In this document: piece after piece, positions 11,501-23,396 of the stretch
Layout of the letters: each line of letters begins with the position of its first letter
Position numbering within the stretch: position 1 is the first letter of the stretch
Assembly (NCBI RefSeq): GCF_041734735.1
Contig: NC_134876.1
Coordinates: 99,384,168 to 99,448,167, forward strand
Direction: 5' to 3'
Source: Babylonia areolata
Taxonomy: Eukaryota; Mollusca; Gastropoda; Neogastropoda; Buccinidae
Length of the DNA stretch: 64,000 nucleotides
Made by a program: the position numbers and the translations under genes
The notes under the pieces: model-generated
The model's database searches: none
What the model saw: the letters and a program-made list of their open reading frames with translations, nothing else
What the model was told of the DNA's origin: nothing

Positions 11501-12249
11501 TATCCCAACACAAATGATAGCTTGATAGAAATTATGGTCTTGTGGAACTTAAGTAATAGTTATGTACAGAACAAAGAAATATTGAAAACAGAACAGAAAC
11601 TGTGAAAACAGCAGCAACAGCAACAAAATCCAGAAGCAGTGACTTGCAGAAGAAGAACAGGAAATGTGTTCTGCCTCCTGTAAATATGAACGCCATTCCA
11701 TGTGAATATCTGTTGCTGTGGATGAGGCTGGGTTTTGGGGGGTGGGGGAGAGGGGGGTGGGGTTCGCAAATTTTGTCTGAGCAATCAAACCATTCGTTCC
11801 TAACAGTAAAGAGAAAGCACTGGATGTTGGACATTTTTAGATGGAGGAGAAGGGTGAAATTTAAGAATCGCATATCAGTTAGCTTGCATATCATTGTAGT
11901 ATGGCTAGTTAAACTGCTTGCAAGAAAGTTGAACAACATTGTGAAGGAATATGTAATCATAATCTGTATCTGTATGTAAGTAACCATGTTCTTTTGACAC
12001 AAGTTTTATTCTCTCATTTGCATGATTTCTTTATCTTTCTGAAAAACTGCATGCATAAAAATAGCTTACAAAGGTGGACATCCCTTTTCTTGACTTCAGG
12101 GGACTTCCAAAATAAAAGTTTGCATACTTCACACAGGTAGAATATCAACACTCAAAAAGTAGTGCCGGGACGCACTCATGACATCTATTTAGGGGATGGG
12201 GGGATGGGGAGGGGAGGAGTGGGGGGAGAGAGAATGGTCCAAGGAGTGT
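8534..12249. other. SOCS 3' UTR and downstream flank
   Basis: AT-rich sequence without a credible coding frame. Candidate AATAAA hexamers on the plus strand lie at 10985 and 12111; I cannot say which is used. A short 14-bp repeat (GATGTGGTGTCAGT) recurs about five times at 10735-10803. Confidence 0.5.
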
Positions 12250-12573
12250 TCTTCTTCTTCTTCTTCTTTCCGTTACACGAGCAACATCGACTTGCCGATG
12301 ACTCTGTCGTGGTTCATGCATGCTGGGTATTTTCGTGTCTTCATAACCCACCGAACACTGACATGGATTACAGGATCTTTAACGTACGTATTTGATTTTC
12401 TGCATGCGTATACACACGAAGGGGGATCAGGCACTAGCAGGTGTGCACATATGTTGACCTGGGAGATCGGAAAAATCTCCACCCTTTACCCACCAGGCGT
12501 TGTTACCGAGATTCGAACCCGGGACCCTCAGATTGAAAGTCCAACGCTTTAACCACTCAGCTATTGCGCCCGC
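12250..12573 (-). mobile_element. tRNA-derived SINE, family B
   Basis: On the minus strand the head reads GCGGGCGCAATAGCTGAGTGG (A box) and CCCGGGTTCGAATCTCGG (B box). A body with GGGAGATCGGAAAAAT-complement blocks follows, and it ends in an (AAG)n tail at 12250-12267. The head resembles a tRNA-Leu/Ser-type 5' half. Same family at 19818, 47671, 48250 and 48641. The family lacks a variable arm and CCA, so it is not a tRNA gene. Confidence 0.8.
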
Positions 12574-12652
12574 TGCTAATGTGAGTGAATTTCACTATTA
12601 GCACAGAATCAGTTTGCCCATTAAATATATAGCTGACACAGACACACCTGTG

Positions 12653-12683
<31 letters not shown>

Positions 12684-14515
12684 GAAAGAATGATATTGAT
12701 TCGGATGTCTCAAAAACCATCATGGCTTGCCACGCCTTTGTCTGTAGCATGTCGTTACAGTTACTGAATTACAAAAACTAAGATATGTTTTTGAAATTTG
12801 AATTTATGTTTCAGCATTACATTTGTGTCTTGTTTGGAATTTGTGAAATGTGCATTCTTTTGTTGCTTTGTCCGTATGAAAAATCTTTCAAGTTCATTGC
12901 CCTTTGAGTTGTACACTGCGGTTGGGGGCCCCTGCACACACACACACATACATAATAAAAGAACCAGTGAAGAAAGTTAGAACCAGCTTAAAACACAGTG
13001 CTAGTAGCATTCTGTTCATAGTTTAGGAATGGCATTGTTGAGATTTTTTTTCTTCTTCTAGATATTCAGTGTAGATATGTATATACAGACAATGTTCTTA
13101 TGTCTACTGTGAGGTCTTTTTTGTTTTTAATCTGTGTTGTACTGACTGCAGAACAATTCTGAGGGACTGCCATTGGAAGTTTTTGCCTAATTATTGTAAT
13201 AGTATCTGTGATTTGTCAAGCAAAATAATTTTGTCCTTGTGACTTCATTGAGATGAAAAGAAAATAACATGTACGGTTTGACAAGTGCTGTGTGTATGTG
13301 TTGTCATATGAAGTTGGATAACAGTTGCCCAATGTTTGCTATGAAATGGAAGCATACTACAAACAAAGCATGATCAGCTGCATGGTTTAAGTCTGAGAGA
13401 AGGCAGCAGGTTGACATGAGAATATGGCCTGCCATGAGCGTCACACCCAAGGGTTTGTACAGTCACAGAAAAGTCTTGGGGAAAATGAGAGAACAATTTC
13501 AAGGGCTGAAAAAGCCTTGGACCAATGTATTCTGCTTTTCAAAGTCTGAAAAGTCTGGGAATTTAGATAAAACCTTTGACCAGTACCATTCAACAAAGAG
13601 CTTAATGCACAGAAAAAAGAAGAAGAAAAAAAAGAACAAACAAAAAGTATTGGAAATTCTACGTGAATGTTGGGATATCTGTCGATCTCTTTTGTCAGTG
13701 GTGTTAGGGACACTTTTTTTTTCTCTTTGTTAATTCAGCTTGGCTCAGCATTGGGTGTGGAAGATTTTACCTGTCAGGTCTGGAAAAAGTATAGAATTTC
13801 TGTTTGGTCACATCTGCAGGAACCCTGACGCACACACCTGGGCAGATTTTCACTGTCAGTGTTACAACCACAGAATAGAGCAACCTTTCCTGCTTGTGAT
13901 TTTATTCATTTGTTGATGAGTATTATTTAATGTCACTTTTGATGTATTTATTGTGTGAAAAAAGATAAGTAACAAGTATGTTGTTATTATATTATAAAAT
14001 GTTCTGTTTTATATGTTTATTGTGAAAACAAGAATGAAATCAGTAGGTTGATATGTTCAATTTGCTTTTTGAAAAACAAACAAACAGAAACTAGCCTATT
14101 TTTATGTTTGAATTATTTATTGTAACAAAAAAAAAAGAAGAAGGAAGTATGGTGATATATTGATTCAGTTCTACGTTTTGTGTGGTCTGTGATTAACGGT
14201 ATAGTTATCAAGTTTCAGTTGAAAAATAACAGTGAGCACATCAGGCAGACCCTCCCTCCCTCTCCCTCTCTGGTGGAGAACTGTTGTATCAAAACTGTCT
14301 CAGTATAGCTTGCTGTGACAGTGTCTTCCATCTCTGAGGCATCAGTTAGTGTTGGATTAAAAATGGGGTACAAACCCACTGTGTGTATGTGGCTAGTTAG
14401 ATCAGATTCCAGAATCACTCATTCAATCACTGTAAGAGGTTGGCATGTTGCGTGTAGTCTCTACATTGCTTCAATGAAATGTGCTCAGTATGTGTTATCT
14501 GGACGCATGATGTGA
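12574..14515. other. Intergenic, no gene seen
   Basis: AT-rich; one (AC)n tract at about 12655-12680. No coding signal or recognised element. Confidence 0.5.
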
Positions 14516-14519
14516 CCAG

Positions 14520-15192
14520 AAACACGGAACTCTCTCACCCAACCCTCCCCTGTCTCCCCATGATGAGATATTCAGTGAGTTCATTTTCAATCTGTGGTCT
14601 TGAGTCTTAATATTTACACCCCTTCTCCCCATGATGAGATATTCAGTGAGTTCATTTTCAGTCTGTGGTCTTGAGTCAATATTTACACCCCTTCTCCCCA
14701 TGATGAGATATTCAGTGAGTTCATTTTCAATCTGTGGTCTTGAGTCAATATTTACACCCCTTCTCCCCATGATGAGATATTCAGTGAGTTCATTTTCAAT
14801 CTGTGCTCTTGAGTCAATATTTACACCCCTTCTCCCCATGATGAGATATTCAGTGAGTTCATTTTCAGTCTGTGGTCTTGAGTCAATATTTACACCCCTT
14901 CTCCCCATGATGAGATATTCAGTGAGTTCATTTTCAATCTGTTGTCTTGAATCTTCATATTTACACCCCTGTCTCCCCATGATGAGATATTCAGTGAGTT
15001 CATTTTCAATCTGTGGTCTTGAGTCTTAATATTTACACCCCTTCTCCCCATGATGAGATATTCAGTGAGTTCATTTTCAATCTGTGGTCTTGAATCTTCA
15101 TATTTACACCCCTGTCTCCCCATGATGAGATATTCAGTGAGTTCATTTTCAGTCTGTGGTCTTGAGTCTTAATATTTACACCCCTTCTCCCC
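14520..15192. repeat. 69-71-bp minisatellite, about 10 copies
   Basis: CCCCATGATGAGATATTCAG marks each unit (14560, 14631, 14700, 14769, 14838, 14907 ...). Units vary between 69 and 71 bp by short indels near TTACACCCC. Reading frames over it are repeat artefacts. Confidence 0.93.
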
Positions 15193-18035
15193 ACATCTTC
15201 CTCCTGCCTATCTTCCCTACCCTTTACCCTTGTGCCGTAATCACTCTGAATTTGCTTTCTTAGAATATTGATTACAGTAAGTTATTTTTGTTGTTTTTTT
15301 TGCTTTTTTTTCATAAAAAATGCAGTTCATGTGTTGCTGTGACAGGTGGACAAGAGATGCCTGACTTGTAGGCACATAAACCCCCCCACCCCTAAGTCCC
15401 CAACACCCCCTGTCTACGTACTGTATGGGAACATTCGCCATTGTTTGTATATTCCTGGTGGATTTTTCTTCAACACTTTGCTTACATTGTTCCATTGCTG
15501 TTTGCACAAAGCACCTGACTTGGAATTGTTTGGTTTTTGTTGTGATAAATGGCGCTTCTTGTCTAGTCTTGACTTTTGGATCGGCTAGAACTATTTTTCC
15601 ACAACAAGGAAATATGTCAGTGATTTTCTGCTCAGAATATTGTTTGTAAATTTTTCATTTGATTCTGACAAATTCTTTTTTTTAAAAAGAAAAGAAAAAA
15701 AAGAGAAAAAAAAAGAGAAAAGTATGTTTTAGTATAACAAATGAAGTTCTCATTTGATGTTCACAGTTGTTCATTCTTGAGTGTCACTGACAATATTCAC
15801 AAGCACTTTTCAAGTTGATCTCTTGTGTCATTATTTTGGAGAATAATAGAAATTTTTGTCAACAAGCTTTTGTTTCAGTTTAACAGGAGTGCTTATTGTA
15901 TATATTTTACAGTTTTTATAACTTTTTCTGCTCTTTACTTCTTTGATCGTATGTGAGAGAGAGAGAGAGAGAGAGAGAGAGTATATATGTGTGTGTTTGA
16001 ATTATCACATGGAACCAAACCAGTAAAGTTTGAGGGAGAAGCACGAGTTTCACATGATATTGTAGCACATCGCTCCTGTTTATTTTGTGTGCTGGCTGCG
16101 GTATCAGATGATACAGATCAGTCTCTCTTGATGACTAGTAAGGTGACTGCTTTCAAGTGCTTTCCAAGTCAGTTTGGATGCTTCATAAATAGGCAAATAC
16201 ATTTTCATGTTTTTCGTACCATCTCCAGATTTGTGTAAATACCAGAGGATGTGAACTGCTCAGAATTGGGCATCCAAATGCATGAAACTAAGAGAAAACA
16301 GTGTGCTCTTTTTCACTTATTCATAAACTTCATTCTCTCACTCATTTACTTAAAACCTTAATGTAACTTAATGCAGAATGATATGCATAATAAATGGGAG
16401 ACAGACAGTATGATAGGAGTTGAGACAAAACATTTTTTGAGGAAGACTGGGGCCAGTGTTTCACACCAATTCATCCCTGTTACTATGTTGCGGTTTGTAC
16501 CCAGCATAAGCTGTCATGTACCAGTATGATGCAACAACTGTTCAAATTTTTTTTGCATCCTTGACAGAACCGCAGTGGTAATATACTCATTTGATCATAT
16601 TAACATATTTTAGAATATGTCCAAGTGCAATATGTTAAGGCTGAGGCACTGATGAGGACACTGAATTCACCGTTATGTCAGTTGGCCAGGCTTTGTTTGC
16701 AGATGTAAACTTCACTTTTGTTGACTATCACATTATACGTTATAAAGAAAAATGTTGCCAGCCTCAAGTCTTCCTGAACAGCTTTCATACTAGCAGTGGT
16801 TATGGTAGTTTTCCCATGTCCATGACCAACAAACAAGTTTATGCAATCAGTGCTTTTTGGGTCTGTGAAAAATGTGACTGGATCGTTTGATATGAATTTC
16901 CATATGTGCAAAATGCATTCCAGATTGCTGCTGTTGATGTTTTTCAGTGTGTTTATAATGAGGAAGGAATGTAGAACTGCACCTAGTGAGGGGGCATGGT
17001 GAGGGGGTAAAGATAAACTATTACAGAATCAAAATGCTAAGTATCTCTCTTGTTAAATGATTCAAATGAAGTACTACGGTTTCTTTGGAGACTATAGTTT
17101 ACAGGTTAAAAAAAAAAAAAAATCATTCATTTTTAAGGTGATAACAGTAATTATGTGTCACAGCTGCAGTTTTCCTACTGCTGGCATGAACTTTAAAATC
17201 ATGTATTTTTATATAAAATTACTCTTGCATCAACAACAAAAAATATACAAGAACATGTATGTTTATGTGTTGCGAATGTGTTTGTGTGTGAGTGTTATTT
17301 GCACACACATGTGCACATTTAGGGAATATGGGTAATTTTTCAAAAGCATTGTCATATTCATGTGCTTTATAATGTACATCAATCTGAATCGGTGTCTGAA
17401 AGCTGAATTGTAATGAAGGCTTTTTGAGTTTTCTACAACGACATGACTGTACAGTTTATGCTTCTTTCCTGTTTGTGTGTCAGCCGTTCTGGAAATAGCT
17501 GTGCTAGATAGGCCCTGAATATTTTACTTTCTCTCTCAAACCTCATATGTTCCTTTGGTCTGTTTATCATGTTAGACACAGTTACTGTGACTGTGACCAT
17601 ATTCAGTGTGCTTCAGGCCAATACATGTTCGTGCATTTGTTTCTTTTCTTTTTTTCCATATTGATATCTTCGTCATTTGTGCTTTAGGAATGCAGATTGT
17701 TTATTGTACTTTTTTCTTTGTTTTTGACCTGTGTACATATTTCTTATACAATGTTGCAGCTACATTGTTTTAATTTATTTTGTTCTTGGATCAACAGCTG
17801 ATTATTGTGGGCCCCAGAGGCCACTCATGTGCTTTTTATTTATATGCTGTTGTGGATTTTGAAATTTGGAAGCATTTTGTTTATGTGTATTGACAATGTT
17901 TTATCCTGTAAAAATAACAGCACTTTTGATATTGCAGTCGTACTCTGTCAGACAGTACTCACAGACACACACAGACACACAGACACACACACACACACAG
18001 ACACACACACACTTCACTTATTTTCACCCTCCACC

Positions 18036-18072
<37 letters not shown>

Positions 18073-19800
18073 ACCCTGTTGTTTGTCATGGTTGTTTTCT
18101 TCACGAGTATCAATGCTCTGTTGCTGGTTATCCCTTGATATCATGTCTCCGTCTCCGTCTGCCCGTCTGGTTAAACTGCACTTTGCATTGGTGAATGGTT
18201 CCTTCAGTTTTGTTCCCTTTGTGTGGGAGGAAGATGGTTGTTGGTATGGTTGGTACTAGAGATTGAGGCATTGAAGATCATAGTATTGCAGACTGAAATG
18301 GGCAATGTCTTACTGTTGGGTTTTTTGTTTGTTTGTTTGTTTGTTTTTTGTTGTTGTTGTTTTTGGTCTGTTTTTGTTATGTTGTGGGTCTGGGAGTCCA
18401 CAAAAGGTTTATCACATGAATGTAAATAAACAGTAGAGCTGATTTCTGGTTAAAACCACACAAGGATGAAAGAGAGGAATAGATTTTTTTTCATGACAAT
18501 GTAAGATAACATGCACTATTTTTTTTAATGAAAGGTTTTCCTTTTTTTCTTTTTTCTTTAATTTGAAGGACAGCAGGAAATGTCCTCCCCTCATGCCCCC
18601 TCATTTTGCCACACTCCTCATCTCAGCCACTTCTAATGTTGTATCACTGTTTTAGTTTTGTTTGATGGCAGATACTGCATGAATTGTCATGATCTAATCA
18701 TTCACGATGGTAAGTCCATACAAATGGCTTCAGGCAAGTTTTGAGGGACCTTAAACATTTGGAAACTTCCCAGTATGTGTAGAAAATAAATTCACCATTT
18801 TATATTGAGCACTTTCTCCCATTTCTGTTGGTATAACAGTTGACTTGATGTTTCGCCAGTATTCAGCAAATCCTGGACTCCAGTTCTGCTACTCTCGTCC
18901 TGACAGGAGAGAGATCAATATCGCACAAAACTTTGTTGGGACTGAAAAGAAAAATTGCAAAAAGGTCCCATTCGAGGCAGTTTAAAATCTCAAGGAAGAT
19001 GCTCTAAAATTCAAAATGCTGAAGCAAATCTTGGATGCATCTTATGCGAAGACAAATTTGACAGAAGATGGAGTTTACTGATTTTGTTTTCCTTGATTAT
19101 GATTATGCACATTATACTTTGCTGAGGTGTGTTCCGCTGAAAGAAACATTGGGGAAAATTCGGTTTCTGCAACCATGTGCCGTAAACCTATGTTGTGGTG
19201 AGTTTGGTTCATGATGGCTCTGGAGGTAGTGCTTATCTCTTTGTCTGTGCTGTCTTGTGTCCCCCCCCCCCCATTCTCTCTCTTTCTGTCTGTGCCCTAT
19301 CTCTCTCTCTCAAGTCATGTCTCTTTTTGGTGTTCTCCATCTTTGTTTTACTGTGCTTGCTCTGTCTTTCCGCACTCCTCTCTCTCCCTCCTTTAGCTCT
19401 CTCAAAACCTCTTTCTCACTTTTCAACTTACCCTAACTCTCCCAATCTATGGTGGTGCTGATGTAAGGCATTTTTGGTGCATGACTTAACGCTGTGTCTG
19501 CAGTATATGGTGCAGGTCACAGGGCAGTGTGTCTCAAGACGTTAGTGATACAAACAACTTACATGATCAGTTTTCATGTGCCACGCTGTGAAAGAGATTT
19601 TATTAAATGTCATGTGCGATGTCTTATTAAATGTCATGTGCGATGTATTTCAGCTGTGTTCCTGTGTGTGTGTGTGTGTGTGTATTGGAAATTTGACTGA
19701 AGATGAAGAATTCAAGAATCACCCATTTTGTGGGTGTGGGGGGAGGGTTGTGTTTTTTTATTTTATTTAATGTGTTTGTTTTGTTTCTTCTGCTGCATGT
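15193..19800. other. Intergenic, no gene seen
   Basis: AT-rich with (GA)n at 15957-15981, a CA/CT compound tract at about 17965-18068, and C-rich and CT-rich sequence at 19260-19400. No frame with codon character or domain. Confidence 0.5.
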
Positions 19801-19817
19801 ATTGCTGTTTGCTGGAT

Positions 19818-20182
19818 GGGCGCCATAGCCGAATGGTTAAAGCGTTGGACTTTCGATCTGAGGGTCCCGGGTTCGAATCATGGTGACGGCGCCTGGGGGG
19901 TAAAGGGTGGAGATTTTTGCGATCTCCCAGGTCAACACATGTGCAGACCTGCTAGTGCCTGAACCCCCTTCGTGTGTATATGCAAGCAGAAGATCAAATA
20001 CGCATGTTAAAGATCCTGTAATCCATGTCAGCGTTCGGTGGGTTATGGAAACAAGAACATACCCAGCATGCACACCCCCGAAAACGGAGTATGGCTGCCT
20101 ACATGGTGGGGTAAAAACGGTCATACACGTAAAAGCCAACTCGTGTGCATACGAGTGAACGCAGAAGAAGAAGAAGAAGCTG
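19818..20182 (+). mobile_element. tRNA-derived SINE, family B, with target-site duplication
   Basis: Full-length: head GGGCGCCATAGCCGAATGG, B box GGGTTCGAATCATGG, body, and an (AGA)n tail. It is flanked by perfect 12-bp direct repeats GCTGTTTGCTGG at 19804-19815 and 20179-20190 (the last few bases of the tail overlap the repeat). Good TSDs and an intact head indicate a fairly recent insertion. Confidence 0.85.
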
Positions 20183-20190
20183 TTTGCTGG

Positions 20191-20487
20191 TTTGATTGCG
20201 AGTACTTCTATTCAGTATCTACTTACTATTTTTTTGTAAGTATAGGACTTAGATTGGCTTTGGACTGATGGAGAATGTCATTACAAACTCACACATATAC
20301 TGTTTATTACACACTCACACGTACTCGTACAAACATATATACAAGAAGAATGTCTGTTACAGACTCGCACATATACTGTGTTTGCATGATGTTGGGTCAT
20401 TACTTCTTCAAAACATTGTTCTGACTTTGCGTGTAGAAAGGTTTCAAGTGGAGTTTTCGAGAGACAGAAGAGCAGAATGTCCTCCAT

Positions 20488-20532
<45 letters not shown>

Positions 20533-21035
20533 CAATTTGTACACAAAACACACGTCAGAAATTTCAGTGATATATTTGTTAATATTCATCATTAATTTAA
20601 ACTATGGAGCTAAAAGCAAAAGAAGCTAGGAAAAACATATTCAAGTCCAAGTTCCACTTTAGAAATGCATGAATATGCCCTGTTTCAATGTGTGTGTGTG
20701 TGTGTACACTTGTTTAAGTGTGTGTGTTAATGTGTGTTTGCATGTGTGTGTGCTTGTGTACATGCTTTCGGGCCTGCTTGCATGTGTGTGTCGTGGATTT
20801 TGTTGCAAACATCTCGTCATGCCACAATACATTCAAATCTGAAGAAAAAAAATCCCAAAGTTGGGGTGATACTCAGATTGTTGTTTTCAATTAGCAGTAT
20901 GGAAACATTAAAAAAATTATGCAGAGCTGTGCGCTATGAAACAGGAAACAGTGGGCAAAAACAGCAATGAACAAGCTGAGGATATGATGGGGATGGCAGA
21001 TGAAGAAAATGTATCAGTAGCAGTTGCTCAAGGTG
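20191..21035. other. Intergenic, no gene seen
   Basis: Contains (AC)n at 20491-20529 and a TGTG-rich stretch at 20690-20790; nothing else recognised. Confidence 0.5.
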
Positions 21036-21110
21036 TCACTGCGTTCGGAAAAATCAGACAATGCGCTTAGTCAGGCTTTGAGAAAAAGAAGAAGAAGAAA
21101 ATGTAACACT
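21036..21110 (+). mobile_element. SINE family C, internally deleted
   Basis: Reads TCAAGGTGTCACTGCGTTCGG, then jumps to ATGCGCTTAGTCAGGC and TTTGAG plus an AAG-rich tail. About 60 bp present in other copies is missing. Confidence 0.6.
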
Positions 21111-21184
21111 GGTTCAAAACATGTTGGCAAAAAATTATTTCAGGTGGGTTTTTTTCATGCAAGCTTTTATAGTACAGCTGCAAC

Positions 21185-21620
21185 AAACCAGGTGCTGTAT
21201 TACATCACAATACAATAATGACTAACAGCACAGTACAATCAGATGCTGTATCACTGCACAATACCACAATACAATAATAGTCGACTAACAGCACAGTACA
21301 ATCAGATGCTGTATCACTGCACAATACAATAATGAATAACAGCACAGTACAATCAGATGCTGTATCACTGCACAATACAATAATGATTAACAGCACAGTA
21401 CAATCAGATGCTGTATCACTGCACAATACAATAATGACTAACAGCACAGTACAATCAGATGCTGTATTACATCACAATACAATAATGACTAACAGCACAG
21501 TACAATCAGATGCTGTATCACTGCACAATACAATTAGACACTGTACTACTGTACAAACCAGTCAGGTACTGTTCTGCATCACAAACACTACTGCAATAAC
21601 AGACACTGTACTATAATATG
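21185..21620. repeat. 51-bp tandem repeat, about 7 copies
   Basis: CAGTACAATCAGATGCTGT recurs at 21231, 21294, 21345, 21396, 21447 and 21498. The first interval is 63 bp because of a 12-bp insertion. Decayed units trail on to about 21900. The unit is a multiple of 3, which explains open frames on both strands; no sign of a protein. Confidence 0.9.
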
Positions 21621-22059
21621 AAAACAACCAGGCACTGACCTACAGTATAATACAAAAGCTGAGATACTGTACTTGTACAGAACAAAGATTACCAGACACT
21701 GTTCTTTTTCACTAAAGTCACATGCTTTCACAATTCACTGCAAACAATGTGCCAATGCACTACTGTACGAAAACAATAAGGCACTGCACTGCAGCAGAAA
21801 ACAAACAGACAGACAATGTACAATGTATAATAAGTCACTGAACTGCTACACAAAAACAGGTGATCAGTGTCCTTGAGTGCCAAACTTTGGCACTGCACTA
21901 CAGAAAAAACAACAAAAAAAAAAAACAAAAACAAAAAAACAGGCGCTTCACTGCAGTTCAAAATAATTAGGCACTGAAAACGCTTATCTTTTCCCCCCAA
22001 GTTTTACAACAACAACAACAACAAAAAAGTAAAAATATGTAGGACCCAAAAATCCATAT

Positions 22060-22540
22060 TTAATTGTCGGCCGAGCTGTACCCATCACTAATGGCAACTG
22101 ACTCCGTGATCATAGGTGACATGATACTTTCCTCCGAGTCTCCGTTGTCCTCAACTGTTGTTTCATCATCTGAAGACTCAGTCTCCTCTGGCTCGCACCT
22201 GAAAATGCTTCCGTTCTCGCAGCCTATCAAAACACGACCCTGGTTGCCCACGTTCAGGGCTGTGGGCCGAACCACCATGCCGTCTCCCGCAGCCAGGTAG
22301 AGCTCAAAGCGGGCCTCGCCATCCTGGAATATCCACGACATGAATGCAATCGTTCTGCCGGTCTGCAACCAGCAGCTTCTCCTTGTTGTTCTCCCACCAA
22401 AAAACAGACGTCAGACGGGTTGAAGGTGGCTTCGTCTGGTTTATAGATGGCGAAAGGTTTTGCTGTCAGTCGTTGTAAACACAGACACGGCTGTCCATGT
22501 TATTTCTCAGTGGCTGCGCGTAGGTGTGGTCTTCACAGTT
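22060..22540 (-). pseudogene. Intronless, frame-broken fragment of a beta-propeller-like protein gene
   Basis: Read on the minus strand, protein-like pieces follow one another in changing frames: NNMDSRVCVYND, then FAIYKPDEATFNPSDVCF, then ENNKEKLLVADRQNDCIHVVDI (only parts quoted), then GEARFELYLAAGDG and GRVLIGCENGSIFRCEP. The last piece leads into an acidic Ser/Glu-rich tail ending GYSSADN with TAA at about 22060. The LLVADRQND and VLIGCENGSIFRC motifs look like blades of an NHL/WD-type beta-propeller. At least three frame changes occur, mostly next to short A or T runs, and no intron signals separate the pieces. It may be a retrocopy, a dead gene, or a gene with assembly indels. I cannot name the parent gene. 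It lies about 860 bp downstream of the unknown gene's stop codon. Confidence 0.5.
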
Positions 22541-23396
22541 AAGTATGAACAGACACTAACATTTGACAATTAATCTACTATTTTTGGGATTAATTGTAAA
22601 CAGTATACAAACAGTTAACCGATCATCTTTTTATCTTTATTATATATATAATACTGCAAACACTGGATATATATAATCCGCCCTCTACAGTTGCTCTCTC
22701 TCTCTCTCTCTCTCACATATACAATTTTTTTAATTGATTTTTTAAACAAGCAACATCCCCCCCCCCCCCCAAAAAAAAAAAGAAAGAAAAAAAGCAAAAA
22801 AAGCGTATGATGTTAAAAAAAAAGGACTTGACACATTTTTTTTTGCAGGAGATAATGCACTACTTGTCCACTTGTCTCGTTCTTGGAGTGTAGAAGAACA
22901 CACACACAGGTTTATGTTTTGGGGGAAAAAAAAAGGTCCTTGCACAACATGATGCTGCACTGTCCATTTGTTCAGGTCTCTGGGGGTGTGGAGGTGTACA
23001 ATCATGTATAAAGAAAGAAGAAAAACACAACAACAAAGTTACAACAACAAAGTTTAGTTGTTACCCTGCTTTAATTGCTGAGGTTCTCGGGGGATGGGAG
23101 AAAAAAAAACAACCCTTGACGAATCTTTTTCCTAAAAAAACACAAAACTAACCCAAAAAACAAAACCCCCAAAACACAACAACAAAGTTTAGTGCTTACC
23201 CTGCTTTGATGAGTTCTAGGGGGAGTGGGAAAAAAAACTATGACAAACCTATTTGCTTAAAAAAAAAAAACAACCCAAAAAACAAATCATCACCACGTTT
23301 TTTGTGTGTCCTTTTGGCTGGTGTATGGGGCAGGGATTTTTTTTTCCTAACGATGGAGGAGTTCTGCTACTCCACGTTCTAAAAATTGCTCTATGG
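22541..23396. other. AT-rich spacer with simple repeats
   Basis: Contains (CT)n at 22694-22714, a C-run at 22757, many A-runs, and three loosely repeated blocks with ACAACAACAAAGTT and CCTGCTTT(A/G)AT(T/G) at about 23030, 23180 and 23240. No coding signal; it may include the 3' UTR of the minus-strand gene. Confidence 0.5.

Noticed and set aside
14495-15123. Repeat protein-like frames (LTEYLIMGRRG and MMRYSVSSF types)
   Set aside because: Minisatellite of 69-71 bp; both strands open, no unique flanking coding sequence.
19818-19890. tRNA gene from the A and B boxes
   Set aside because: Cloverleaf arms do not pair properly, there is no acceptor-stem match, and the sequence continues into a SINE body repeated elsewhere.
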